Assembly (NCBI GenBank): GCA_023393115.1 | Contig: JAEWMS010000058.1 | Location: 1 to 29,779, forward strand | DNA length: 29,779 nt | DNA from: Bacillota bacterium | Lineage (GTDB): Bacteria; Bacillota; Clostridia; Acetivibrionales; DSM-1351 | Direction of reading: 5' to 3' | Shown: positions 17,064-24,785 of the stretch, in pieces | How the letters are laid out: each line of letters opens with the position of its first letter | Position numbering within the stretch: position 1 is the stretch's first letter | Made by a program: the position numbers and the translations under genes | Notes under the pieces: model-generated | The model's database searches: none | Told to the model about the DNA's origin: nothing | The model's input: the letters and a program-made list of their open reading frames with translations, nothing else

Positions 17064-17873
17064 ATGGACAATATTTATGAAGATTACAAAGTTCAAAAGA
17101 AATTATTAATGGAAGCTCTTGTTGAACGTGATTATATGGAGATATACGAATCAAGCCTGCTAAAAAATGATTTCATTCTTAAGCTTGGGGAACCCCGGTA
17201 TGAGCTGCATAAGCTTGAGCTGACTATTGCCAGAACAAAGCTGAAGCTTGAAATGATGCAAACCTGTCTTCAATTTCAGATTCCTATTGATCACCAACAC
17301 ATAGACAGAACTCTTGAAAAGGAGTTTGAAAAGCACTTTAACATGCTCAGGATAATGAAGAGGGAGATTGACAATGTGCATAATATGAGTGTGGATAATT
17401 CAGAATTGATTAAAAAGGCTCAAGAGTTAAAAAATATGTATATTTCAATAGCTGAGCGAATTCATCCCGAACTTACAGTTATCTCTGATAAAATGATCAA
17501 ACGTATCTGGAAGGCTGCAAAGACGGCATATGAAGCCCAGGATGCCGAGAAATTAAAGAAACTTCATAAAAAAGTTATGCTTGAATATAAGGATGACCCT
17601 GAAGGTCTTGAGAAACTTGAAGAGAAATCAAAAACAGATATGAAAAAGGCCGTAAAGCATTTAAAAACAAAAACAAAAACTGTACTGTCGGAGATTGAAA
17701 GTCTGAGAAAGCAATTTCCTTTTAACGAAGCCAAAATTCTGGGAGATCAGGAGGCTGTTGAAAGGTTCAAAAAAGATATTTCCATTGATATAAAAATCGC
17801 AAAGGGGCTTTTAGACAAATTGGAAAAGCAGATATTGGAAAAGCTTCCTCCCTCAAGTGATTTGCTACAGTAG
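17064..17873 (+). CDS. J-domain-like coiled-coil protein of unknown function
   Basis: This 269-aa, mostly helical and highly charged protein has no signal or membrane segment. Residues 121-163 ('ELKNMYISIAERIHPEL', then 'IWKAAKTAYEAQDAEKL') resemble helices II-III of a J domain, but the HPD tripeptide needed to stimulate DnaK is HPE. Coiled-coil stretches lie on both sides. Related Firmicutes proteins carry a J domain at this position; the match here is by eye. AAGGAGG precedes the ATG, and the gene follows the ABC pair by 11 bases, so it is probably in the same transcript. A terminator follows at 17893. Confidence 0.6.
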   Translation: MDNIYEDYKVQKKLLMEALVERDYMEIYESSLLKNDFILKLGEPRYELHKLELTIARTKLKLEMMQTCLQFQIPIDHQHIDRTLEKEFEKHFNMLRIMKREIDNVHNMSVDNSELIKKAQELKNMYISIAERIHPELTVISDKMIKRIWKAAKTAYEAQDAEKLKKLHKKVMLEYKDDPEGLEKLEEKSKTDMKKAVKHLKTKTKTVLSEIESLRKQFPFNEAKILGDQEAVERFKKDISIDIKIAKGLLDKLEKQILEKLPPSSDLLQ

Positions 17874-17892
17874 ATTTTGCAGACAGCAAAAT

Positions 17893-17918
17893 CAGGTGCG
17901 GAAAGTATCTGGTTTTTT
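17893..17918 (+). terminator. Intrinsic terminator after the ABC/J-like operon
   Basis: CAGGTGC and GTATCTG pair (two G-T pairs) around a GGAAA loop, followed after one G by six T. A separate perfect 8-bp hairpin (GATTTTGC/GCAAAATC, 17874-17894) lies just before it and could serve as an mRNA end-protecting stem. Confidence 0.7.
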
Positions 17919-17977
17919 GTGATTATGGACTTTAACCCGGTGACATTAGTGTTTACATTAAAAGGGGTGTACATATT

Positions 17978-19546
17978 ATGAAGAAAGTTGTATTAATGTT
18001 AGTTGTGATACTATTTACCATTTATGGTTCATTTGGAACAAGTAATGCTTTGTCCAAATCAACGAAGGAACCTGACATATTTCTAAAGATAAGTCAAAAT
18101 GGGAAAAAAGGCTTAAAGAACACCGATGGTGTTTTAGTATTGAACCCAATATATCAAGACTTTGGAGTTAGTCAGATCAATGGTATGCTTGCAGTAAAGA
18201 GGGAAAATAAGTGGGGATTTGTTGACAATAACTTTAATGAAGTTATAAAGCCTGAGTATGATGAGGTTATGTATTTTTATCATGGATGGTGTCCTGCTAG
18301 AGTCGGAAAGCTATGGGGATTGATTGATGTGAAGGGGCAGTGGATTATAAAGCCTTCGTACGATTTGATAGAAATATCTCAGGAAACAAAATTGGCAATT
18401 ATAATTAAGAAGGAGAAATATGGCCTTATCAATGGCTCTGGTAAAGTCACAATTAATACGAAATACGAAAAACTTAATTTCCTAAAAGATGGGATACTTG
18501 CTTTTGTCCGGAATGGAAAAACCGGAATAATTAATGAAAACGGAAGAGAGATGGTACCAGCTGTATACAAGGGGATTTGGAAAAACTCAAATTTTCCTGA
18601 GAAATCCAAGCACTATTTTTCTGTTCATATAGAAGAAGAAATACCTACTAAGGGTGGCTTCTGTATAAAGAACAAGGCCGGACTTATTGAAAAATCCGGC
18701 AAGGTAACAATACTTGACAAGAATGAGAGTTTTGAATTTTTTCGCGAGGATATAGGTAGCATAAGAGATGAATTCAACAATACTGTCGGACTAGTAGATA
18801 TCAATCTCAACACCTTGGTTAAGCAAATTTACACAGAAATTAAGCCATATTCAGGTGACGAATTCATAGCAGTAAAATATAACAGATATCACGGAACAAT
18901 TAGTAAAAACGGAAAGGAAATTATCAGACCCGTATATACCTCTATGACTAAGGTTGGTGAAAACCTACTTGTATGTAAAGGCAATTTAAAAGGTGGTAAA
19001 TGGGGGATTATTGACAAACACGGTAATGTAGTAGTTCCTATTAAATATACAGCTGCTAAAACAAACGGAGAATATATATGCTTTGAGGAAAATGGTTTAT
19101 GGGGAGTTATGGACGCTGGTGGCAAAATAACCACAAAACCTCAATTCTCTGCTAAGCCAACTTTAACAGAAAATAATGCTTTGTTCGTATTAAATTATAA
19201 GGATGGCTATATTCTTAACGCAGGTTATTTTAATGTACATGGACAGTCATTAACCAAATCAATTTCGGATTTATCATATCCATTTGAAAATGGACAGTAC
19301 TTTTCAGGTGGAATGGCGGCTGTAAAAATGGGCGGGAAGTGGGGATTCATTAATTCCAGTGGAGAGCTGGCAATACCATGCAGCTTCGATGATATTAACA
19401 GTGGTTTTAATAGTGACGTTGCATGGGTAACCGGAAAAGCCAAGGATGGTAAACTTAAAATGGGGCTAATTAACAAAAAGGGCCAATATATCTTTGAACC
19501 ACAATTTAATGGCCCGGCGTTTAATGCAATTATTAGTGCGTATTAG
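17978..19546 (+). CDS. Secreted WG-repeat protein
   Basis: This 522-aa protein has a typical signal peptide (MKKVVLMLVVILFTIYGSFG, cleavage probably near SNALS). About ten WG-type repeats follow, each of 25-40 residues with a core like 'KWGFVDNNFNEVIKPEYDEV', 'KLWGLIDVKGQWIIKPSYDL', 'KWGIIDKHGNVVVPIKYTAA' and 'KWGFINSSGELAIPCSFDDI'. WG repeats form beta-propeller- or solenoid-like folds; their ligands are mostly unknown. No sortase motif, lipobox or dockerin was seen, so it may be released or loosely wall-bound. AAAAGGGGTG lies about ten bases before the ATG. Confidence 0.9.
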   Translation: MKKVVLMLVVILFTIYGSFGTSNALSKSTKEPDIFLKISQNGKKGLKNTDGVLVLNPIYQDFGVSQINGMLAVKRENKWGFVDNNFNEVIKPEYDEVMYFYHGWCPARVGKLWGLIDVKGQWIIKPSYDLIEISQETKLAIIIKKEKYGLINGSGKVTINTKYEKLNFLKDGILAFVRNGKTGIINENGREMVPAVYKGIWKNSNFPEKSKHYFSVHIEEEIPTKGGFCIKNKAGLIEKSGKVTILDKNESFEFFREDIGSIRDEFNNTVGLVDINLNTLVKQIYTEIKPYSGDEFIAVKYNRYHGTISKNGKEIIRPVYTSMTKVGENLLVCKGNLKGGKWGIIDKHGNVVVPIKYTAAKTNGEYICFEENGLWGVMDAGGKITTKPQFSAKPTLTENNALFVLNYKDGYILNAGYFNVHGQSLTKSISDLSYPFENGQYFSGGMAAVKMGGKWGFINSSGELAIPCSFDDINSGFNSDVAWVTGKAKDGKLKMGLINKKGQYIFEPQFNGPAFNAIISAY

Positions 19547-19571
19547 GTTACACCTGAGTAAAAAACAATTA

Positions 19572-20182
19572 TCAATTTGAATCATTTACAACCTTTTTAT
19601 AAATTTTCTTCGCCTTGACAGCCAAGTAGCCATATAGAACAGTCAGAGACACCATAAGGATAAAAGGGAGTATTCTTAACAGCACAAAGGGTGTTTCAAA
19701 TAATAGGCCCAGCCAGAAGGATGCTCCGGTTCTATCCCAAAGTCCCGGGGTAAGATAACCTACATTACTGAAACTGAAATCATTAATAAGTAAAATTGAA
19801 ATGGAATAAACCAAAGAAAAAAAAGCCACAGCAAACATTGATTTATTAATCTTGTATATCTTGCGGCTCTGGATTCTATATCCGAGAAAATCTCATGATT
19901 ATTACTGCCCTTCGCCGGTAAAAAATACTGCCCTCCCGAGTATTTTGTACCGAAGACATGGATCCAGCCTGCATCCTGGAACAGCATTTTGTAATTCTCA
20001 AAATCACTCTTTTTATTAAAAACTCTGTAATCAATTTTATAGTGTAAATCTTGAGGTGTTCCCTTTATAAAACTGTAAAACCCTGAAGAATTATATTTTT
20101 TAAGCATATATCCCTTTTTAGCCATAGCATTGAGGTATTCTTCTTCCTGTTCCATATCAACAAAAAACTTAAACTTTAACAT
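19572..20182 (-). pseudogene. DUF2812 membrane protein, frameshifted in a T8 run
   Basis: The first frame (20182 down to 19760) encodes the DUF2812 domain: 'MLKFKFFVDMEQEEEYLNAM', 'AKKGYMLKKYNSSGFYSF' and 'EIFSDIESRAARYTRLIN'. It then leaves the family pattern in a short random tail. A second frame (to 19572) continues with the expected membrane segments ('LVYSISILLINDF', 'LLRILPFILMVSLTVLYGYL') and a basic C-terminus. The two join perfectly if the run of eight T on the coding strand (19817-19824 as A8) had nine T, giving about 203 aa, a normal family length. DUF2812 genes are usually found next to PadR regulators, as here. The break could be real decay, phase variation, slippage rescue or a sequencing error. 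Confidence 0.8.
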
Positions 20183-20278
20183 ACATTGTCACCCTTTCTT
20201 ATTAATAAACATACTCGATTTGAAATATCTCTATTTTTAACATCTCTATTTTGAGTTAATAGTGACAAAAAACAGGTA

Positions 20279-20587
20279 TTAAGTGATGCTTTCAGATATT
20301 TTTATCAGGTGTTTTAGTCTTTGAATTTCAAGCTTTAAAACTTCCATACCTTCTGCTGTCAGGACATAAACCTTTCTTCTGGGGTCCTGGCTTTCCACAG
20401 CTCTTATGAGCTTTTGTTTTGTAAGGTTTTCAAAGGCTCCATATAAAGTTCCGGCAGCCACCCTTACTTTATTATCGCTTAACTGTTCTACTTTCTGCAT
20501 AACAGCGTATCCATGAGAGGGCTCCACAAGTGATAGCATTATATAAAAAGTAGTTTCAGTTAGAGGAAGAAACTTTTCTAAGTTCAT
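20279..20587 (-). CDS. PadR family transcriptional regulator
   Basis: This 102-aa winged-helix repressor of the short PadR class has 'TETTFYIMLSLVEPSHGYAV', the wing region 'AAGTLYGAFENLTKQKLIRA' and 'DPRRKVYVLTAEGMEVLKLE'. PadR proteins often control neighbouring membrane or transporter genes and themselves. The ATG at 20587 is preferred because AAAGGAG sits about nine bases upstream; a GTG at 20611 would place the ribosome site inside the gene. It heads a two-gene unit with the DUF2812 gene, and a strong promoter with overlapping dyads lies upstream (20675-20767). Confidence 0.92.
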   Translation of the reverse strand: MNLEKFLPLTETTFYIMLSLVEPSHGYAVMQKVEQLSDNKVRVAAGTLYGAFENLTKQKLIRAVESQDPRRKVYVLTAEGMEVLKLEIQRLKHLIKISESIT

Positions 20588-20674
20588 AGGCTTTGTCTCC
20601 TTTACTGCCACAGTTGTATAAAAATGAACAGGATATAGCTTGAAGATTCCGAGTACATTTTACACAGGCACACT

Positions 20675-20767
20675 CTGTATAGTTAAATTAAACAGAAAAA
20701 CTATACAGACAAAATATATAGTTATACTGTATAGTTGGATTATATATCGTCAGACGGTATATGTCAA
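20675..20767 (-). promoter_or_regulatory. Promoter and putative operator array of the PadR-DUF2812 unit
   Basis: On the minus strand TTGACA (20767-20762), a 17-bp spacer and TATAAT (20744-20739) form a consensus promoter. A 21-bp dyad (20742-20762, one mismatched pair, centre ATCGTC-A-GACGGT) fills the spacer. Downstream of the -10 box the 10-mer CTGTATAGTT/AACTATACAG occurs three times (20675-20684, 20699-20708, 20727-20736), two in one orientation and one inverted. The arrangement fits autorepression; the binding protein is inferred to be the PadR product. Confidence 0.7.
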
Positions 20768-20794
20768 TAAAATATTTGTATAGATTTGCTTTCA

Positions 20795-20829
20795 CAGAAC
20801 AAAATATCATAGTAAATTATTTTGTTCTG
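20795..20829 (+). promoter_or_regulatory. Perfect 12-bp inverted repeat touching the MYG1 ribosome site
   Basis: CAGAACAAAATA and TATTTTGTTCTG are perfect complements around an 11-nt loop. The last G of the repeat is the first G of GGAGG, and the GTG start is 11 bases on. It could be an operator or an mRNA stem that modulates initiation. No T-run follows, so it is not a terminator. Confidence 0.7.
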
Positions 20830-20840
20830 GAGGTATTTTT

Positions 20841-21830
20841 GTGGATACAATAAAACAAATAAAAAAGGTCGCAACCCATGATGGTAGATTTCATGCCGAC
20901 GAAGTAATGGCTACTGCAATACTTAAAGAGGTGTTTGACATTGAGCTGACAAGAACAAGAAACCCGGAGTTACTTGAACAGCAAGACTTGATATATGATA
21001 TTGGCAACGGTGAGTTTGATCATCATCAATTGGAAAAGGAATACAGGGAGAATGGAACACCATATGCGGCTGCAGGATTAATTTGGAGAAAGTTCGGGAG
21101 GGATGCCATAATATCAAAGCACCCTGAAATATCAGACAGGGACGTTGAAAATGTGTTCAGATATACTGATACAGTACTGATAGAGGGGATTGATGCAGCC
21201 GATAATGGTATAAGAACAACTGAAAATATAATTCCTACCATGTGTATTTCCTCAATTATAGGAGGCTATAATCCGACCTGGGATTCACCTGCGTCGGTAG
21301 ATGAAGCTTTTAATGATGCGGTTAACTTTGCTTTTGACATTCTGGATAATGTTGTGGACCAAAAAGTTTCGACAATTAAAGCGAGAACCTTTGTTATTAA
21401 TGCGTACAACTCTCGTGTTCGACCCGAACTGCTAATACTGGATAATTCTTACCCCTGGGAACGGACGATAAAAGAAATTGATATAAACAGGGAAGTGCTG
21501 TTTGTGATTTATCCAAAAGAGGAGGGCTACTATATTCAGACTGTCAGGGAATATGGACAGGAACGTAAGGACAGAAAGAGGCTTCCTGATGAATGGGCCG
21601 GAAAAAGAGAAGAGGAGCTAAGTAAAATAACAGGTTTAAAGGATGCGATATTCTGCCATTCAGGAAGGTTTATTGCTAAAGCCGGTTCACTTGAAAGTAT
21701 ATTGAAAATGGCTGAAATAGCTATTGCTGAGCCTGAACTATCTGAACAAAAGCAACATAAACCACATGAAAAAATAGGATTTTTCAGAAGTATCAAAAGA
21801 TTTTTCAGAATGCGGATTGTTATTAAATAA
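20841..21830 (+). CDS. MYG1/UPF0160 family metal-dependent protein hydrolase-like
   Basis: This 329-aa protein has N-terminal DHH-like metal motifs 'VATHDGRFHADEVMATAIL', 'LIYDIGNGEFDHHQLEKEYR' and 'GTPYAAAGLIWRKFG'. The family includes eukaryotic MYG1, a 3'-5' RNA exonuclease; bacterial members are uncharacterised. C-terminal residues ('FCHSGRFIAKAGSLESILKM') are also typical, then a short basic tail (KRFFRMRIVIK) specific to this protein. Translation starts at GTG 20841 after GGAGG. It stands alone, facing the Mrr-like gene. Confidence 0.9.
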   Translation: MDTIKQIKKVATHDGRFHADEVMATAILKEVFDIELTRTRNPELLEQQDLIYDIGNGEFDHHQLEKEYRENGTPYAAAGLIWRKFGRDAIISKHPEISDRDVENVFRYTDTVLIEGIDAADNGIRTTENIIPTMCISSIIGGYNPTWDSPASVDEAFNDAVNFAFDILDNVVDQKVSTIKARTFVINAYNSRVRPELLILDNSYPWERTIKEIDINREVLFVIYPKEEGYYIQTVREYGQERKDRKRLPDEWAGKREEELSKITGLKDAIFCHSGRFIAKAGSLESILKMAEIAIAEPELSEQKQHKPHEKIGFFRSIKRFFRMRIVIK

Positions 21831-21850
21831 ACCATTTAGTGACCAGTGCC

Positions 21851-22339
21851 TTATTTAGCAGGTTCTAAGGCGACTTTAGTATTTCGTACAGCTTTGCACA
21901 TGGCCAGTAACTGATCGCCATTAATACATTCTATGACATTTTTATGACAGTATAGTCTGGTGCATGGCTTGAAATCTCCAAGAGTAATAATCATGCCTCG
22001 GTAGACCGAGTTGTCGTGCATACACTTGGACAGATTCATTGCCAGTTCAACATCGACAATTTGCTGGAGTCCATGCTTCCAGACTTCTGTGAATTGGATA
22101 TTATTTAATTTAAGTCCGCTGCCATCTATGCCACAGGCAGTGGTTGGATTAACCTTATAGCCTGAGCGTTTCAGAACTTCAATAATTACTGCCATATAGT
22201 CCTTAAAATTTAAATAAAGCAAATCCTCTTTAGTATTAATAACTTTTATGAGTTCAGTTATTTTTCTTTTATAGATTAATTTATTTGTTATTTCAGTCAG
22301 CTTTACCAAAATAAATAATGTTAAAAATAATGTCAGCAT
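21851..22339 (-). CDS. Membrane-anchored Mrr-like (restriction endonuclease fold) protein, catalytic residues degenerate
   Basis: This 162-aa protein begins with one membrane helix (MLTLFLTLFILVKLTEITNK). A region follows that matches the Mrr/PD-(D/E)xK outline: 'FKDYMAVIIEVLKRSGYKV', a 'GIDGSGLKL' turn, 'QFTEVWKH', 'YRGMIITLGDF' and 'VIECINGDQLLAM'. In active Mrr proteins the third strand reads QCK or QAK after a GGD/GxD; here it is QFTEVWK, so the catalytic Lys is displaced or absent. The ATG at 22339 with GGGTGA just upstream is preferred over the GTG at 22348. An inactive nucleic-acid-binding role is possible; assignment is by eye. Confidence 0.55.
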   Translation of the reverse strand: MLTLFLTLFILVKLTEITNKLIYKRKITELIKVINTKEDLLYLNFKDYMAVIIEVLKRSGYKVNPTTACGIDGSGLKLNNIQFTEVWKHGLQQIVDVELAMNLSKCMHDNSVYRGMIITLGDFKPCTRLYCHKNVIECINGDQLLAMCKAVRNTKVALEPAK

Positions 22340-22464
22340 AGTAATCACCCGACATTATTTTTAACAGAAAGTTCTATTATATACATGTATTTAACAGCTA
22401 TAACAAGTATTTAAAGCTTAAACTCCATAACATGTACTTAACAGTGCTAAATAAAACAATAGTC

Positions 22465-23634
22465 TTAAACAATTTGCAAAATTGCACATTTCAGGTACTC
22501 TGTTTCAGGAGATGCCAGCAGAACAGGGTGGTCTTTAGCCTGTGATCTGTACTCCACTACCCTAACCTTACGCTTTGAGTCTGCTGCGGCGTCATATAAA
22601 ATATCCATAAAAAGCTCGGAATCCACATGCTGCGAGCAGGAACAGGTAATGAGGTAGCCGCCGCGTTCAATTATCTTCATTGCGCGAAGGTTAATTTCCT
22701 TGTAACCTCTGATAGCACCCTGAACTGCATTTTTGGTTTTAGTGAAGGCTGGAGGGTCAAGGACGATAGTGTCAAAGGTTTCACCATTATCGTAGAATTC
22801 GCGCAATATATCGAAGGTATTCGCTGCCTGGAACTTCACAACGGTGTCAAGGCCATTGATTTCGGCGTTTTTTGTGGCACACTTTACCGCGTGCTCAGAT
22901 ATATCAATACCCAGTACGCTGCTGGCACCAAAAAGGCCGGCATGTAACGCAAAGGAGCCTGTATGTGTGAAGCAGTCAAGCACCTTGACACCCTTAACGA
23001 AGGGAGCAATGGCAGCGCGGTTTTCCTTCTGGTCCAGAAAGAAGCCGGTCTTTTGTCCGTTTTCCACATCTACGAGAAATTTAACACCATTTTCAGACAT
23101 TTCAACGAGGGTATCAAAGGGACCTTTAAGGAAACCCTTCTGCATTTCAAGCCCTTCCAGCTGCCTGACCGGTACATCATTTCTTTCATATATACCGCGA
23201 GGCTTAATTATATCATCCAGGATGTCTACGATTTCCTTCTTATATCTATCTATTCCCAGAGCCAGCGTCTGAACCACCAAAATGTCGGAGAACTTGTCTA
23301 CAACCAGGGCAGGCAGAAAATCCGATTCGGCAAATACAGCCCGGCAGCTGTTTACATCTGCAACTTGTTTCCTGTAATTCCAGGCATCCTTTATTCTGTT
23401 ATAAAGAAAATCATAATTAATTTCTTCATGCTCATAGGTAAGCATTCTTATGGTTATCTGGGATTGAGGATTATAAAAACCCCTCCCGAGAAATTTCTTC
23501 TTACTGCTGTAAACATCAACAACATCACCAGGAGTTATATCACCTTCTGTATGTGAAATATCACTTCTGAATATCCAGGGATGTCCATATTCAACTCTGC
23601 TTTCCTTGCCTTTTACAATATAGGCCTTTGCCAT
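22465..23634 (-). CDS. Class I SAM-dependent rRNA (cytosine-C5) methyltransferase, RlmI family
   Basis: This 389-aa protein has an N-terminal PUA RNA-binding domain ('MAKAYIVKGKESRVEYGHPW', 'PGDVVDVYSSKKKFLGRGFY') and a Rossmann methyltransferase domain. SAM motif I is 'VLDCFTHTGSFALHAGLFGA', followed by 'GIDISEHAVKCATKNAEING', 'FDTIVLDPPAFTK' and 'YLITCSCSQHVD' with the catalytic cysteine region. RlmI of E. coli methylates C1962 of 23S rRNA; the Firmicutes substrate is inferred. The ATG follows the DUF896 stop codon by two bases, and its ribosome site AAGGA lies inside the DUF896 end, implying coupled translation. Confidence 0.9.
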   Translation of the reverse strand: MAKAYIVKGKESRVEYGHPWIFRSDISHTEGDITPGDVVDVYSSKKKFLGRGFYNPQSQITIRMLTYEHEEINYDFLYNRIKDAWNYRKQVADVNSCRAVFAESDFLPALVVDKFSDILVVQTLALGIDRYKKEIVDILDDIIKPRGIYERNDVPVRQLEGLEMQKGFLKGPFDTLVEMSENGVKFLVDVENGQKTGFFLDQKENRAAIAPFVKGVKVLDCFTHTGSFALHAGLFGASSVLGIDISEHAVKCATKNAEINGLDTVVKFQAANTFDILREFYDNGETFDTIVLDPPAFTKTKNAVQGAIRGYKEINLRAMKIIERGGYLITCSCSQHVDSELFMDILYDAAADSKRKVRVVEYRSQAKDHPVLLASPETEYLKCAILQIV

Positions 23635-23636
23635 GT

Positions 23637-23840
23637 TTAGTTATCCTTTCTCAGACTTCTTCTGTTACCGTCTTTGTCAACGATTACAGTATTGTCCAGC
23701 GTAGCCTTAAGATTTGCCCTGAACGCACCGATATATTCTTTTCTAAGTTGATCTCTTTCTACCAGTTCAGCGTCGGTAAGGGGGCCGGTTTTAGCTTTTT
23801 TTGCAAGTTCATTCAATCTTTCAATTTTGCTTTTTTCCAT
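23637..23840 (-). CDS. DUF896 (UPF0291) family small protein
   Basis: This 67-aa cytoplasmic protein matches the YnzC/DUF896 family: 'IERLNELAKKAKTGPLTDAE' and 'ERDQLRKEYIGAFRANLKAT', then 'NTVIVDKDGNRRSL'. Family members form a two-helix hairpin; function is unknown, with SOS or stress links reported in Bacillus. The ATG at 23840 has AGGATGG seven or so bases upstream; an ATG at 23849 is too close to the only AGG. It is coupled to the rRNA methyltransferase. Confidence 0.93.
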   Translation of the reverse strand: MEKSKIERLNELAKKAKTGPLTDAELVERDQLRKEYIGAFRANLKATLDNTVIVDKDGNRRSLRKDN

Positions 23841-24033
23841 TGAAACCATCCTGTCTAAAATATTTTCTGTTGTATTATATCAAAAATTATGTCCTTTAAA
23901 AAGCAACTTTATAGATATTATGGCTGAGGAATGATAATGTGGAAGTATTTCACCCCTTTGAATTTTGGTTGCGGCTCATTCAGGACTATGATATTATTAA
24001 AACAGGGGTAACACATATATTGGAGGTGGCGGG

Positions 24034-24498
24034 ATGGCTGACACACAAGTTGTTATATTTACATTAAACAATGAATTATGCAGTGTTGAAGCATCAATGG
24101 TATTTAAAATAGAAAAATACAGCGAAGTTTCTACTATTCCACAAATGCCTGATTACATAAAAGGGCTGTATAATCTTAGAGGCAGTGTAGTTCCAGTAGT
24201 GGATTTGAATAAAAAGTTCAGCATGGGGGATTCGGAAATAACGAAAAAAACAAAAATAATTATTACCGAAAAAGATGGACAGCTCTTTGGGTTTATGGTG
24301 AACAATGTTCTTGAAATAATTAATCTGAAAGACGATTCGATAGACAAATCCGATGCAATAATTAAAGTAAACAATAAAAAGTATATAAAAGGTGTTGGAA
24401 AAAAAGACGAAAAACTTTTCTCTATAATAGATCTCAATGAAGTTTTACGTGAAGCGGAGATTCAAGAGGTAATAGAGGTTATAGCAAATAAGGAATAG
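24034..24498 (+). CDS. cheW: CheW-like chemotaxis coupling protein
   Basis: This 154-aa single CheW domain links methyl-accepting chemoreceptors to the CheA kinase at the membrane. The diagnostic block is 'MPDYIKGLYNLRGSVVPVVD' followed by 'LNKKFSMGD' and 'KIIITEKDGQLFGFMVNNVL'. GGAGGTGG precedes the ATG by about seven bases. It is isolated: no cheA, cheY or receptor lies in the window, so it may serve receptors elsewhere or an alternative chemosensory system. Confidence 0.93.
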   Translation: MADTQVVIFTLNNELCSVEASMVFKIEKYSEVSTIPQMPDYIKGLYNLRGSVVPVVDLNKKFSMGDSEITKKTKIIITEKDGQLFGFMVNNVLEIINLKDDSIDKSDAIIKVNNKKYIKGVGKKDEKLFSIIDLNEVLREAEIQEVIEVIANKE

Positions 24499-24504
24499 CA
24501 GGAG

Positions 24505-24658
24505 AAAAGAAACTCCAATATTCTGCAAGATTATTATAACCCCTATTGTTGGTATTATTTACTTGGGAGCAGCCGGCTCAATGTTCTGGTTGGATCTAAT
24601 TTACGGGATTACAGTAGCAGCCTTAATACCAAACTTGTTGATACGGATTTTCGCTTAA
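24505..24658 (+). pseudogene. C-terminal remnant of a membrane transporter (possibly sodium:amino-acid symporter)
   Basis: A frame with no start codon reads 'ETPIFCKIIITPIVGIIYLG', 'AAGSMFWLDLI' and 'YGITVAALIPNLLIRIFA' before TAA at 24658. It consists of two hydrophobic helices joined by a WLD turn and ends with a PNLL motif. This resembles the extreme C-terminus of AGCS-family alanine/sodium symporters (W..D...G.M..PNL), but the segment is short and the match is only suggestive. No upstream remainder of the gene is visible; cheW occupies that space. 24659-24739 is AT-rich without recognisable features. Confidence 0.35.
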
Positions 24659-24739
24659 ATAAGAAGAGAATAAGAGAATATTTATTAGAAGCAATAAGAA
24701 ATTTTATTAACAAATTAATAAATTGTAGCATAAATCAAA

Positions 24740-24774
24740 CCCCGTAAAATCCTTCTTAGAAGGATTTTACGGGG
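24740..24774 (-). terminator. Terminator hairpin downstream of ychF
   Basis: CCCCGTAAAATCCTTC and its exact complement GAAGGATTTTACGGGG form a 16-bp stem with a 3-nt loop. On the minus strand TTTGATTT follows, a weak T-run; the very stable stem still fits a terminator ending the ychF transcript and possibly bidirectional read-through from the cheW side. Confidence 0.75.
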
Positions 24775-24785
24775 TAAACTATAAT

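Noticed and set aside
17874..17894. 8-bp hairpin as the terminator of the J-like gene
   Set aside because: No T-run follows it directly; the next hairpin (17893-17918) does have one and fits better.
22627..23556. Several plus-strand open frames of 106-197 codons
   Set aside because: They are antisense to a clearly conserved rRNA methyltransferase and lack ribosome sites and domains.
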